Assembly: GCA_964518575.1 (NCBI GenBank)
Contig: CAZFGW010000021.1
Coordinates: forward strand, 1-21,309
Direction of reading: 5' to 3'
Source: MGBC163016 sp964518575
GTDB taxonomy: Bacteria > Actinomycetota > Coriobacteriia > Coriobacteriales > Eggerthellaceae
Length of the DNA: 21,309 nucleotides
The stretch's first letter is position 1; the number at the start of each line of letters is the position of its first letter. The position numbers and the translations under genes were made by a program. The notes below the pieces were generated by a model. The model saw only the letters and a list, made by a program, of their open reading frames with translations. It ran no database searches and had not been told where the DNA came from. Shown one piece after another: positions 5,817-12,935 of this stretch.

Positions 5817-6611
5817 ATGGTCGGTCGAAAAAGTATGACCAGGGCTGTCGGAATCGTGCCCGAGTACGTGGGATTCGAGCCGGACGGGATACCGACTGGC
5901 GATACGGTCGAGCTGGCTTACGACGAGCTTGAAACGATCCGCCTGCTGGATCTGGAAAAGCTGAGCCAGGCCGAGACGGCTGTACGCATGGGCGTCGCGC
6001 GCACCACTGTGACAAGCATTTACGAGCGAGCGCGGGCGAAGGTGGCTGATAGCCTGGTCAACGGAAAAAAGCTTTTGGTTGTGGGGGGCAATGTGGCTTT
6101 CCCCCCACACGACGAAAGCGAGTTCGCCCACGAAAGCAAACCCAAGCAAAAGGAGAGCATCATGAGGGTAGCGGTAACTTACGACGATGGATCGGTGTTT
6201 CAGCATTTCGGGAAGACCGAGCGCTTCAAGCTCTACGACATAGACGAGGGTAAGGTCGCAACTTCCCAAGTCATCGATACGCAGGGTACAGGACACGGAG
6301 CGTTGGCTGGATTCCTCAAGGGCAACGGCGTCGACGTCCTCTTATGCGGAGGCATCGGGGGAGGCGCTCAAAGGGCTCTGGCAGAGCAGGGCATCGAGCT
6401 TTACGGAGGTCTGTCCGGGTCGGCCGATCAGCTGGTAGCGGAGCTGATCGAGGGCACGTTGCAGAAGAGCGACATTGCTTCCTGCGATCATCGCGGGCAC
6501 AACGAGGGAGCATGCAACCACGGGCATCACAGAGGCGATGCAGGATGCGAGCGGCACCATCATGGGCGAAATGAGGGGCACCATAGCGGGAAAGGTCACA
6601 GCTGTTGCTAG
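5817..6611 (+). CDS. DUF134 DNA-binding domain fused to NifX/NifB-type cofactor-binding domain, His/Cys-rich tail
   Basis: 264-aa two-domain protein. Residues 1-95 are a DUF134 domain: basic start MVGRKSMTRAVGIVPEYVGF, then LAYDELETIRLLDLEKLSQA and the HTH ETAVRMGVARTTVTSIYERA. Residues 116-220 are a dinitrogenase iron-molybdenum cofactor-type domain (RVAVTYDDGSVFQHFGKTER, VDVLLCGGIGGGAQRAL), a fold that binds metal-sulfur clusters. The last 40 residues hold 11 His and 5 Cys, a likely metal-binding tail. I start at ATG 5817 because AAGGAG lies just upstream; the frame is open to 5742, but those codons overlap the promoter. An internal ATG at 6162 has its own AAGGAG and would give the NifX part alone (149 aa). 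There are no nif genes nearby, so a role in nitrogen fixation is not supported. A metal- or redox-sensing autoregulator is inference. Confidence 0.85.
   Translation: MVGRKSMTRAVGIVPEYVGFEPDGIPTGDTVELAYDELETIRLLDLEKLSQAETAVRMGVARTTVTSIYERARAKVADSLVNGKKLLVVGGNVAFPPHDESEFAHESKPKQKESIMRVAVTYDDGSVFQHFGKTERFKLYDIDEGKVATSQVIDTQGTGHGALAGFLKGNGVDVLLCGGIGGGAQRALAEQGIELYGGLSGSADQLVAELIEGTLQKSDIASCDHRGHNEGACNHGHHRGDAGCERHHHGRNEGHHSGKGHSCC
6150..6164 (+). promoter_or_regulatory. Internal ribosome binding site and start codon for the NifX-like part
   Basis: AAAAGGAGAGCATC followed by ATG (6162), in frame with the whole gene and exactly at the linker/NifX boundary. A Shine-Dalgarno of this quality inside a coding region suggests a second product, residues 116-264. 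Confidence 0.5.
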
Positions 6612-6913
6612 AGACGCTCGGCTGCCAAGCGACCCAGAGATGCCTGCAGAGAACAAGTCGTCCCTGCGGGCATCTCCTCCTTTCGAGGGAATCGACTGAA
6701 TAGGTTCTTGAGTGAGCTCGCATCGCTCGTTGGATACCGACTAGGCATCCGAATTCCACTATCTACGTTTTGTTTACCAAAATATTTTACAAATAGCGAG
6801 AAACCCCCGGTAGAGAGCTTCATCGAAGGTATTTGTTTCCTAGAAATCGAACCCCCTTGCTTCCTATACTTTTATCCATGGGACTCTAAAGGTTTTGAGA
6901 GCAAGGAGGAGAG
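6612..6913. other. Intergenic region between the DUF134-NifX gene and reductase A
   Basis: About 300 bases without a gene. After the terminator hairpin the sequence turns AT-rich (6770-6800) and contains a good -10 hexamer, TATACT (6865-6870), about 45 bases before the reductase ATG. No convincing -35 box lies at the right distance, which could mean activator dependence. Confidence 0.4.
6639..6684 (+). terminator. Probable terminator after the DUF134-NifX gene
   Basis: 11-bp stem with one G-T pair, GATGCCTGCAG (6639-6649) with CTGCGGGCATC (6664-6674), a 14-nt loop and a pyrimidine-rich tail (TCCTCCTTTC). Confidence 0.55.
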
Positions 6914-9310
6914 ATGTCCGACTCGAAGAGTTCGCGCATGCAGCTCACGCGCCGCAGCTTTGTCAAAGCGGCAGGTGCAGCCGGCGTTGTCGGGCTTGCC
7001 GGAACGGCCGGCATGTTCGATTGCAACGAATGGCTCGCACCGGCCCATGCCGATACCGGCGAGCATATCGCACGCACCTATCACCAAAGCCATTGCGGCG
7101 GCATGTGCTCGCTGGCGTGCACCGTACGCGACGGTCGCATGGTGAAGGTGCAGCCAAACGGAGTGGGAAACCCCGATTTCCAGACGGTATGCCTGAAGGG
7201 CATATCGGAGGTTGCCCACATCTATGGGAAAGGCCGTGTGCAGACGCCGCTCAAGCGCGTGGGCGAGCGCGGATCGGGGCAGTTCGAGCCCATCACCTGG
7301 GATGAGGCGCTTGACGAGGTAGCCGACCTCATTAAGTCGACGCAGGCCGCATATGGCAAGGACTCCATTCTTGTGCTTGCTACCGCCGAGGCCGATTTCG
7401 GTTTCCTTGCACCTATGCTCGGTGCGCAGACTGGTGGATTCGATGGCATCGATGTGGGCATAGGCAACGGGTTGGATCCCGCGATGGGCTTCGGGAGCGG
7501 CTACGCCATGTGTGCACCGGAAGCTCGCGACTGGCAGCGCTCGAAGCTCGTTCTCACGGTGGGATCGAACTACTGCGAGTCCAGCCTGCCAAACGTGTTC
7601 ACTTTCTTCGATGCCAAGGATGCGGGCGCGCACATGGTGACGGTGGATCCCCACTACTCCACGACCGCATCGAAGTCCGATGAGTGGATTCCCATCGAAC
7701 CTGGCACCGACGCCGCGCTCTTCCTGGGAATGACCTCGTATATCCTTGACAAGGGGCTGATTGACGAGGACTTCATAAAGCAGCACACGAGCCTTCCTTT
7801 CTTGGTGGATGCCGAGACGGGCATGCTCATTCGCGAGCACGCAACGAATCCCGATGCAGAGGAACCCGAGACCGGCGAGCAGAACCCCTGGTTTGTCATA
7901 GATGCGGCAACGGGTACTGCGGCTCCGTATAATCAGTGCGCGAGTCCCGCGCTCTCCGGTACGGTGGATGCGATGGGTCGCCGCGCTGCTACGGCATGGG
8001 ATCTTCTGCTCGAAACCCAGAAACCATACACTCTTGACTGGGCAGCAGAGATCACCGGCATTCCAGCCGACCGCATAGCAGATCTGGCCGCCGAGTACGC
8101 CGAAGGGCCCTCGTCTCTGGCCTTGGGTTGGGGCGGAAACGACAAGATGACCAATGCTGACATTGCCGGTCATGCCGCTGCCATCCTTGCCGCCGTCACA
8201 GGCAACGTCGGTAAGCCCGGAGCCGGCATCGGCGTCTATGTCGGTCAGTCCTACAACAGCTACGCTCCCGAACTGGGGGCTTGGCCGATGCCCGAAGAGT
8301 GGGTTACGGCCGATTCCCCGGTGAGCACGTACGACATGCCCACCAAGCAGAACAACTGCCATGGCGCCATCTTCTGTGGCGACATCGTCGCCCAGCATCT
8401 GGCGAATATGGGCGAGACGTGCGAGTGGGTGGATACGCTCGATTTCATCGTCACGTGCGACCCTTACTTCACCGAAGGCGCGAAATGGTCCGACTACATC
8501 CTGCCGTGCACCTCGCGCTTCGAATACGACGAGCCTTTCGGCAACGTTAAGACCGGATACAGCCAGATAGTCATCCAAGAGAAGGTCATCGATCCGCTCT
8601 TCGAGGCGAAGACCGACCTCTGGATCCAGCGACAGCTGGCAGAACGGCTCGGGCTCTCTCATGGACTGCCGGCTTCAGCCGAGGAGCGTTGCAACGCCAT
8701 ACTGTCAACGTCAGAGGAGCCATGGGTATCGAAGCTGACGGTCGAGGAGATCTCCGACAACGGCGCAGTGTGGCCCGTGCCTGACCGTGAGGCGATCCGC
8801 GAGGTGGTGCCGGACCAGGAGTTCCCCACGCCATCAGGTCGCATGGAGATTTACTACGACAACATGGTTCCCTTCGAGCAGGAACTGCCCCAGTGGGAGC
8901 CTTGCATCGAGATTGCAGACGAGCAGCTGCGCGCAACCTATCCTCTGCAGCTGACCAACACCCGCACGCGCTTCCGCATCCACAACCAGTTCTACGATTC
9001 CGATTGGCTGCAGCTTATGTACCAACCTCTGGTCATGCTCAACCCCGATGACATGGAGAGCCGCGGGCTTGCGGATGGCGACACGGTTCGTATCTTCAAC
9101 GACCGCGGAAGTTTCGAGGTGCATGCGGCTGGTAACAGCGCCATACGCCCAGGATCGGTTCGGATCTACGAGGCCGCGACCGCTGACTACACGGTCGAGG
9201 GGAATCTGCAGAATGTTACCAACAATACGATGATCGAGCGCGGCTACGACCTCATGTGCGGTCCGGTGATCCCGTTCTCCGACACGCTCGTGCAGATCGA
9301 GAAGGCGTAA
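6914..9310 (+). CDS. Tat-exported molybdopterin (DMSO reductase family) oxidoreductase, catalytic subunit A
   Basis: 798-aa bis-MGD enzyme and catalytic subunit of an anaerobic respiratory complex. It has a Tat signal, TRRSFVKAAGAAGVVGLAG (R13, R14), so the folded protein is exported. A [4Fe-4S] site follows: C61-x3-C65-x3-C69-x23-C93 (HCGGMCSLAC and TVCLKG). The molybdopterin core includes ITWDEALDEVADLI, LTVGSNYCESSLPN and DEWIPIEPGTDAALFLGM. The C-terminal dinucleotide-binding domain starts around YPLQLTNTRTRF with MLNPDDMESRGLADGDTV. C200 (GYAMCAPEARD) lies close to where the protein's molybdenum ligand is expected; this is a rough alignment by eye. AAGGAGGAG precedes the ATG. Ferredoxin, NrfD and TorD genes follow in the same direction. 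The substrate cannot be inferred: sulfur, nitrogen, metalloid or organic acceptors are all possible in this family. Confidence 0.93.
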   Translation: MSDSKSSRMQLTRRSFVKAAGAAGVVGLAGTAGMFDCNEWLAPAHADTGEHIARTYHQSHCGGMCSLACTVRDGRMVKVQPNGVGNPDFQTVCLKGISEVAHIYGKGRVQTPLKRVGERGSGQFEPITWDEALDEVADLIKSTQAAYGKDSILVLATAEADFGFLAPMLGAQTGGFDGIDVGIGNGLDPAMGFGSGYAMCAPEARDWQRSKLVLTVGSNYCESSLPNVFTFFDAKDAGAHMVTVDPHYSTTASKSDEWIPIEPGTDAALFLGMTSYILDKGLIDEDFIKQHTSLPFLVDAETGMLIREHATNPDAEEPETGEQNPWFVIDAATGTAAPYNQCASPALSGTVDAMGRRAATAWDLLLETQKPYTLDWAAEITGIPADRIADLAAEYAEGPSSLALGWGGNDKMTNADIAGHAAAILAAVTGNVGKPGAGIGVYVGQSYNSYAPELGAWPMPEEWVTADSPVSTYDMPTKQNNCHGAIFCGDIVAQHLANMGETCEWVDTLDFIVTCDPYFTEGAKWSDYILPCTSRFEYDEPFGNVKTGYSQIVIQEKVIDPLFEAKTDLWIQRQLAERLGLSHGLPASAEERCNAILSTSEEPWVSKLTVEEISDNGAVWPVPDREAIREVVPDQEFPTPSGRMEIYYDNMVPFEQELPQWEPCIEIADEQLRATYPLQLTNTRTRFRIHNQFYDSDWLQLMYQPLVMLNPDDMESRGLADGDTVRIFNDRGSFEVHAAGNSAIRPGSVRIYEAATADYTVEGNLQNVTNNTMIERGYDLMCGPVIPFSDTLVQIEKA

Positions 9311-9320
9311 GGAGGAAGCC

Positions 9321-9938
9321 ATGACCCGATTGGCGATAGCAATCAACCTGGATCGCTGCGTGGGCTGCCATACCTGCGCGCTGTCGTGCAAGATGCAGAA
9401 CAATATTCCTGACGGCATGCTCTGGAACCGCGTCCTCACGGAGAACTGCGATGTCATGGACGGCGCTGAGGGCACCTATCCGAATGTGACCCGCACGTAC
9501 CTTCCCGTGGCGTGCCAGCACTGCCAGAACGCCGCTTGCCAGCGCGTCTGCCCTACAGGGGCAACGTATCGAGACGAGAAGGGACGCGTGGAGATCGACT
9601 ACGACAAGTGCATCGGATGTCGCATGTGCATGGCTGCCTGCCCCTACAACGCGCGCAATTTCAACTGGAATGAGCCCACGCGCGTGACGGGCGCCAACTA
9701 TGGCGATGCCGAAGTTCCCGTACGACCCCGCGGCGTCGCGGAGAAATGCACGTTGTGCAAGGAACGCACCGATCGCGGCGAGGAGCCCATGTGCGTTGTG
9801 TGCTGCCCTGCGCATGCGCGCATCTATGGCGACCTGGATGACCCGAACAGCGAGATCTCGAAGATCATCCTGGAACGCAACGCCTACGTCCTCCTGGAGG
9901 ATCAGGGCACCCGTCCGTCCGTCCACTACTTCGATTAG
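9321..9938 (+). CDS. Four-cluster ferredoxin (DmsB/NrfC-like) electron-transfer subunit of complex A
   Basis: 205-aa iron-sulfur subunit that carries electrons from the membrane subunit to the catalytic subunit. Four Cys groups are visible: CVGCHTCALSCK (C13, C16, C19, C23), CQHCQNAACQRVCPTGA, CIGCRMCMAACPYNARNF and CTLCKERTDRGEEPMCVVCC, enough for four [4Fe-4S] clusters. It has no signal peptide of its own and would be exported with the Tat substrate, as usual for this family. AAGGAGGAAGCC precedes the ATG ten bases after the catalytic gene's stop, and the NrfD gene follows after 11 bases, so the three form an operon. Confidence 0.93.
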   Translation: MTRLAIAINLDRCVGCHTCALSCKMQNNIPDGMLWNRVLTENCDVMDGAEGTYPNVTRTYLPVACQHCQNAACQRVCPTGATYRDEKGRVEIDYDKCIGCRMCMAACPYNARNFNWNEPTRVTGANYGDAEVPVRPRGVAEKCTLCKERTDRGEEPMCVVCCPAHARIYGDLDDPNSEISKIILERNAYVLLEDQGTRPSVHYFD

Positions 9939-9949
9939 GAGGTGCCTCC

Positions 9950-11173
9950 ATGGAATTGATCAAACGATACAAAGTGGCCGCAATCGTTCTGGCGCTGCTG
10001 GTCGTGGTCGGCCTTGGCTGCTATGTATTCCAATTGGCCAACGGTCTGGGCGTCACCGGCATGAACAACGGAACGTCGTGGGGCCTCTACATCACCAACT
10101 TCATGTTCTTCGTGGGGCTTTCCGCAGGCGGTCTGATCGTCGCCTCGTCGGCATCGGTCTTCCACATCACCAGGTTCAAGGCCGTGGCGCTGCCGGCCAT
10201 TATCCTGTCGACCGTCTGCATCTGCGCAGCCGGAATGTTCGTGCTCATCGACCTGGGCGGCATACAGCGCGTATGGCGCATACTCACCGGGCCCAATCCG
10301 ACGTCTCCCCTGGTCTGGGATATCTGCGTCATCACCTGCTACCTTGTCATCAACATCCTGTACCTTGTGTTCATGACGCGCGGCAACCAGCACGCGGTGT
10401 CGATTGTCTCGCGATTTGCGCTTCCCTGCGCCATCCTTGTCCATTCCGTCACGGCATGGATCTTCGGTCTTGAGGCGGCGAAGGAGGGGTGGTACACGGC
10501 CATCCTCGCGCCCATCTTCGTGGCGAGCGCCATGGACTCGGGTCTTGCGTTGCTTCTCATCGTGCTGAGTGCGTTGAAGAAGGCGCGTATCTATGACACG
10601 CCGCAAGATCTCATGACGTCGCTCGCGGGGCTTCTGTGCACCTGCGTGGCGGTGGACGCGTTCTTTATCTTCTGCGAGCTGCTCACAACCATGTATCCCG
10701 GTGCCGAGGGGGCGACGGTCATCCTGACCGAGCTCACGATGGGGGCAACAGCGCCGTTCTTCTGGTTCGAGATCATCTGCGGGCTCGTCATCCCGTTCTG
10801 CATCCTGGTGTTCTCGAAGAACCGTGAGCGCACGCCTGTCGTAAACGTTGCCTGCGTGCTTATCGTGCTCGGCGTGTTCTGCAAGCGCATCTGGCTTCTG
10901 TTCACGTCCTTCATCACCCCGAACGTCATGGGTGCCCCGGGCATCATCTCCGGGTCGAGCACCGCCGCACACGCTTCGGGTACCGCATCGTTCGCCGTCC
11001 TGAGCTCGTATGCGCCCACGCCAATCGAGATTCTCGTCATGATCGGAGTCTGGGCGCTGGTGGTATTGGGCTTCCTCTTCCTCACGAGTCTCCTCGTCGT
11101 CCAGCGCGGCAAGAAAGAGCAAGGCTCTGGAAGCCAAGACGGAGATGCGAGGGGCATCCCCGCAGAAGTGTAA
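9950..11173 (+). CDS. NrfD/PsrC-family membrane subunit of complex A
   Basis: 407-aa integral membrane protein of the NrfD (polysulfide reductase C) family, expected to oxidise menaquinol and pass electrons to the ferredoxin subunit. About ten hydrophobic segments can be traced, for example residues 9-31, 47-70, 79-100, 118-140, 150-172, 180-206, 220-243, 259-283, 290-313 and 354-380. The GLYITNFMFFVGLSAGGLIV segment and the following helices are typical of the family. The C-terminal tail is polar and basic (QRGKKEQGSGS). The ribosome site AGGAGG sits 8-9 bases before the ATG, right at the preceding stop. It has more helices than the eight-helix DmsC type, so it is NrfD-like rather than DmsC-like. 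Confidence 0.92.
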   Translation: MELIKRYKVAAIVLALLVVVGLGCYVFQLANGLGVTGMNNGTSWGLYITNFMFFVGLSAGGLIVASSASVFHITRFKAVALPAIILSTVCICAAGMFVLIDLGGIQRVWRILTGPNPTSPLVWDICVITCYLVINILYLVFMTRGNQHAVSIVSRFALPCAILVHSVTAWIFGLEAAKEGWYTAILAPIFVASAMDSGLALLLIVLSALKKARIYDTPQDLMTSLAGLLCTCVAVDAFFIFCELLTTMYPGAEGATVILTELTMGATAPFFWFEIICGLVIPFCILVFSKNRERTPVVNVACVLIVLGVFCKRIWLLFTSFITPNVMGAPGIISGSSTAAHASGTASFAVLSSYAPTPIEILVMIGVWALVVLGFLFLTSLLVVQRGKKEQGSGSQDGDARGIPAEV

Positions 11174-11189
11174 GGCGGCCTTAGTTCCT

Positions 11190-11244
11190 TCTCAGCGGTT
11201 GTCCGCCCAAACGACGGATAACCGCTGAGAGGACGCCATCCTCT
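11190..11244 (+). promoter_or_regulatory. Long intercistronic hairpin pair between nrfD-like and torD-like genes
   Basis: A 16-bp stem with one G-T pair, TCTCAGCGGTTGTCCG (11190-11205) with CGGATAACCGCTGAGA (11215-11230), has a 9-nt loop. It overlaps a second hairpin, AGAGGA/TCCTCT (11228-11244). No T-run follows, so it may attenuate, protect the upstream mRNA or be a processing site rather than a full terminator. Confidence 0.6.
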
Positions 11245-11277
11245 AGCATTTCCCTCACCACGGAAAGGAGGCTTCAA

Positions 11278-11934
11278 GTGAAGCTCTTGCCAAACGAGCT
11301 CGTCCAGCTCTCACATATGCTCGCCTTCGTGGGAAACTCGTTTCTCAAACCCATGAGCCAGACGGCGAGAAACGGCCTCGATGAGGCGTTCTGGGATTCG
11401 CTTCCAAGCCTTGGAAGCGACGGAGTGGCTTCGGCGCTAGACGTTCTTGCCACATGGGCTTCGGGGATTGATGCCGAACGGTCCGACGAGGCTGTGCAGG
11501 GGCTCTCGGTGGAATATGCTCGGCTCTTCATAGGGCCGCCCGAGCCCCTGGTTGCCCCCTGGGAGACGTTCTATGCGGAAAATGGCACGGAAACGGGTTT
11601 CGGGGAGGCCGCTTTCGCCATGAGGAGGCGCCTGCGCAGCCTGGGACTAGCTGTCTCAAATGAGAACAATCAGTACGATGACCACGTCGGAATAGAGCTG
11701 CTCTACGTGAGCGAATGCCTACGACGTGCCGCGCAGGGTGACGAAGAGGCGCTTGAAGAGGCCTCAGCCTTCTCGTGCGATGTCGCCTCGCCCTGGGTGC
11801 TCTCATTCAGCAAGAAGCTCGATGAAGCCCGTGCCACGTACTATGCCATGCTCGCAAGGCTTGCGTGCGCTCTGCTCGATACGGTCTCGGCATGTCGACG
11901 TTCCAGAACGCGCACGGCCATTGCTGCCGTATAA
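11278..11934 (+). CDS. TorD/DmsD-family molybdoenzyme maturation chaperone
   Basis: 218-aa all-helical cytoplasmic chaperone. Members bind the Tat signal or the apo catalytic subunit of DMSO reductase-family enzymes and help insert the cofactor before export. Family features are LSVEYARLFIGPPEPLVAPW with ETFYAENG in the middle, and YDDHVGIELLYVSECLRRAA, matching the usual EYxRLF and DHxxxEL patterns. The length fits. The start is GTG at 11278, with AAAGGAGG six bases upstream. It follows the NrfD gene after a long hairpin and probably serves subunit A; it could also serve the Tat-less subunit B. Confidence 0.9.
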   Translation: MKLLPNELVQLSHMLAFVGNSFLKPMSQTARNGLDEAFWDSLPSLGSDGVASALDVLATWASGIDAERSDEAVQGLSVEYARLFIGPPEPLVAPWETFYAENGTETGFGEAAFAMRRRLRSLGLAVSNENNQYDDHVGIELLYVSECLRRAAQGDEEALEEASAFSCDVASPWVLSFSKKLDEARATYYAMLARLACALLDTVSACRRSRTRTAIAAV

Positions 11935-11935
11935 T
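11930..11935 (+). promoter_or_regulatory. Consensus -10 hexamer TATAAT at the end of the torD-like gene
   Basis: A perfect TATAAT spans the TAA stop of the chaperone gene and could start transcription of the regulator gene. There is no recognisable -35 box, so the call is weak. Confidence 0.3.
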
Positions 11936-12091
11936 GTTAGACGAACTATATTTCTGCAAACCCTTTGATGTAACCTGAACATTTGATCCCTCATCCAGCG
12001 AGAAAGGCGGCCTTACCTGGACGCATCTCAGGCCCATATCGTCACACTGTGGTGTGCGATCCTCTCCAAGGCCGATCGCAGCTTTGCCATC

Positions 12092-12931
12092 GTGCTGCCT
12101 CGCGATGTGTCCATTCAGCATTTCCGCATCATCTCCAGCCTCATGCAGCCTTCCTCTCATCGGATGGACTGCAACCAACTCGCACATGCGCTGACCATGC
12201 GCCCGTCCGACGTGGAGGATTGTCTGATGTCGCTTGCTGATCTCGGGCTCGTGGAACAGCGCGCTTGCGCCGCGGGGGAGAAAGCGGCTGGGGTCAGTTG
12301 GCATCTAACCCCATCGGGCGCGGAGCGCTCGCGACAGCTTGGGCGCGATATGGAGGTTTTTCGAGATAGCTGCCTGGCGCTTCTCGATGATGAGGACAAG
12401 GCGCTTCTTTCTCGTCTTTTAGAAAACATGCAGAGCGTTCCTGGTTCGTTCCGTATCTTGTCTTCATACCCCACCCATTGCGACCCGCTTGCCCCGGTGC
12501 GAAGCACATCCGTGATCGCAACGCTGCTCCAGGCCATCTTGGCAACGCTTAAGAACTCGTGCAAGCTCTCGCTGACCGACTACCGTTTCCTCCTTGAGCT
12601 CTACCCGAAGAAGCGATCCGGAAGAAAGGTCCTGCGAGCCCGCGACATGGTCGCGTTCCTGCGCACGGGAAGGGCGTATGTCACCACTACTTCGATGCGC
12701 TTGGAAGAGCAGGGCCTCATCGAGCGCATCCCGGATGAACGCGACGCGCGTGGCATCCTGTTCACGTTGGCGCCTGCGGGTTTTCACATCGTGCAGAGCG
12801 CGGGCGATGACATCTTCGCCGTCTTGGTCTCGATGTTCGGCGATGCGATAGAAGGGCAAAGGACAGCCCCCATGCTCAAACGCCTACTCCAGGGCGAAGA
12901 CGAAGCGCTCGTCGCGCTAAGAGGAAGGTGA
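12092..12931 (+). CDS. Transcriptional regulator with two MarR-like winged-helix domains
   Basis: At least 279 aa, which is about twice a normal MarR protein. The first winged helix is at about residues 20-75 (DCNQLAHALTMRPSDVEDCL, LADLGLVEQRA, LTPSGAERSRQL). The second is at about 155-235 (ARDMVAFLRTGRAYVTTTSM, LEEQGLIERIPDERDARGIL, FTLAPAGFHIVQ). The pattern of recognition helix, EQGLIER and charged wing is clear in the second copy. The GTG at 12092 is the conservative start. The frame is open and coding-like back to about 12017 (LDASQAHIVTLWCAILSKAD, resembling a MarR N-terminal dimerisation helix), where AAAGGCGG precedes a CTG, so the true start may be upstream and non-standard. It is followed after four bases by the DmsA-like gene and probably controls it. 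The ligand is unknown. Confidence 0.75.
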   Translation: MLPRDVSIQHFRIISSLMQPSSHRMDCNQLAHALTMRPSDVEDCLMSLADLGLVEQRACAAGEKAAGVSWHLTPSGAERSRQLGRDMEVFRDSCLALLDDEDKALLSRLLENMQSVPGSFRILSSYPTHCDPLAPVRSTSVIATLLQAILATLKNSCKLSLTDYRFLLELYPKKRSGRKVLRARDMVAFLRTGRAYVTTTSMRLEEQGLIERIPDERDARGILFTLAPAGFHIVQSAGDDIFAVLVSMFGDAIEGQRTAPMLKRLLQGEDEALVALRGR

Positions 12932-12935
12932 CGGC

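Noticed and set aside
5817..6611. Nitrogen fixation gene (nifX/nifB)
   Set aside because: The domain family is broad, and no nifH, nifD, nifK or nifE gene is in the window.
6872..8662. 596-aa open frame on the minus strand opposite reductase A
   Set aside because: It is antisense to a clearly recognisable molybdoenzyme gene, has no ribosome site and no family resemblance; long antisense frames are common in GC-rich genes.
6914..9310. Catechol dehydroxylase or another named substrate for reductase A
   Set aside because: Related gut Actinobacteria carry many such enzymes, but nothing in this sequence lets me choose a substrate.
9935..11137. 400-aa minus-strand open frame opposite the NrfD gene
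   Set aside because: The composition is charged and repetitive (shadow of a hydrophobic gene) and it has no motifs.
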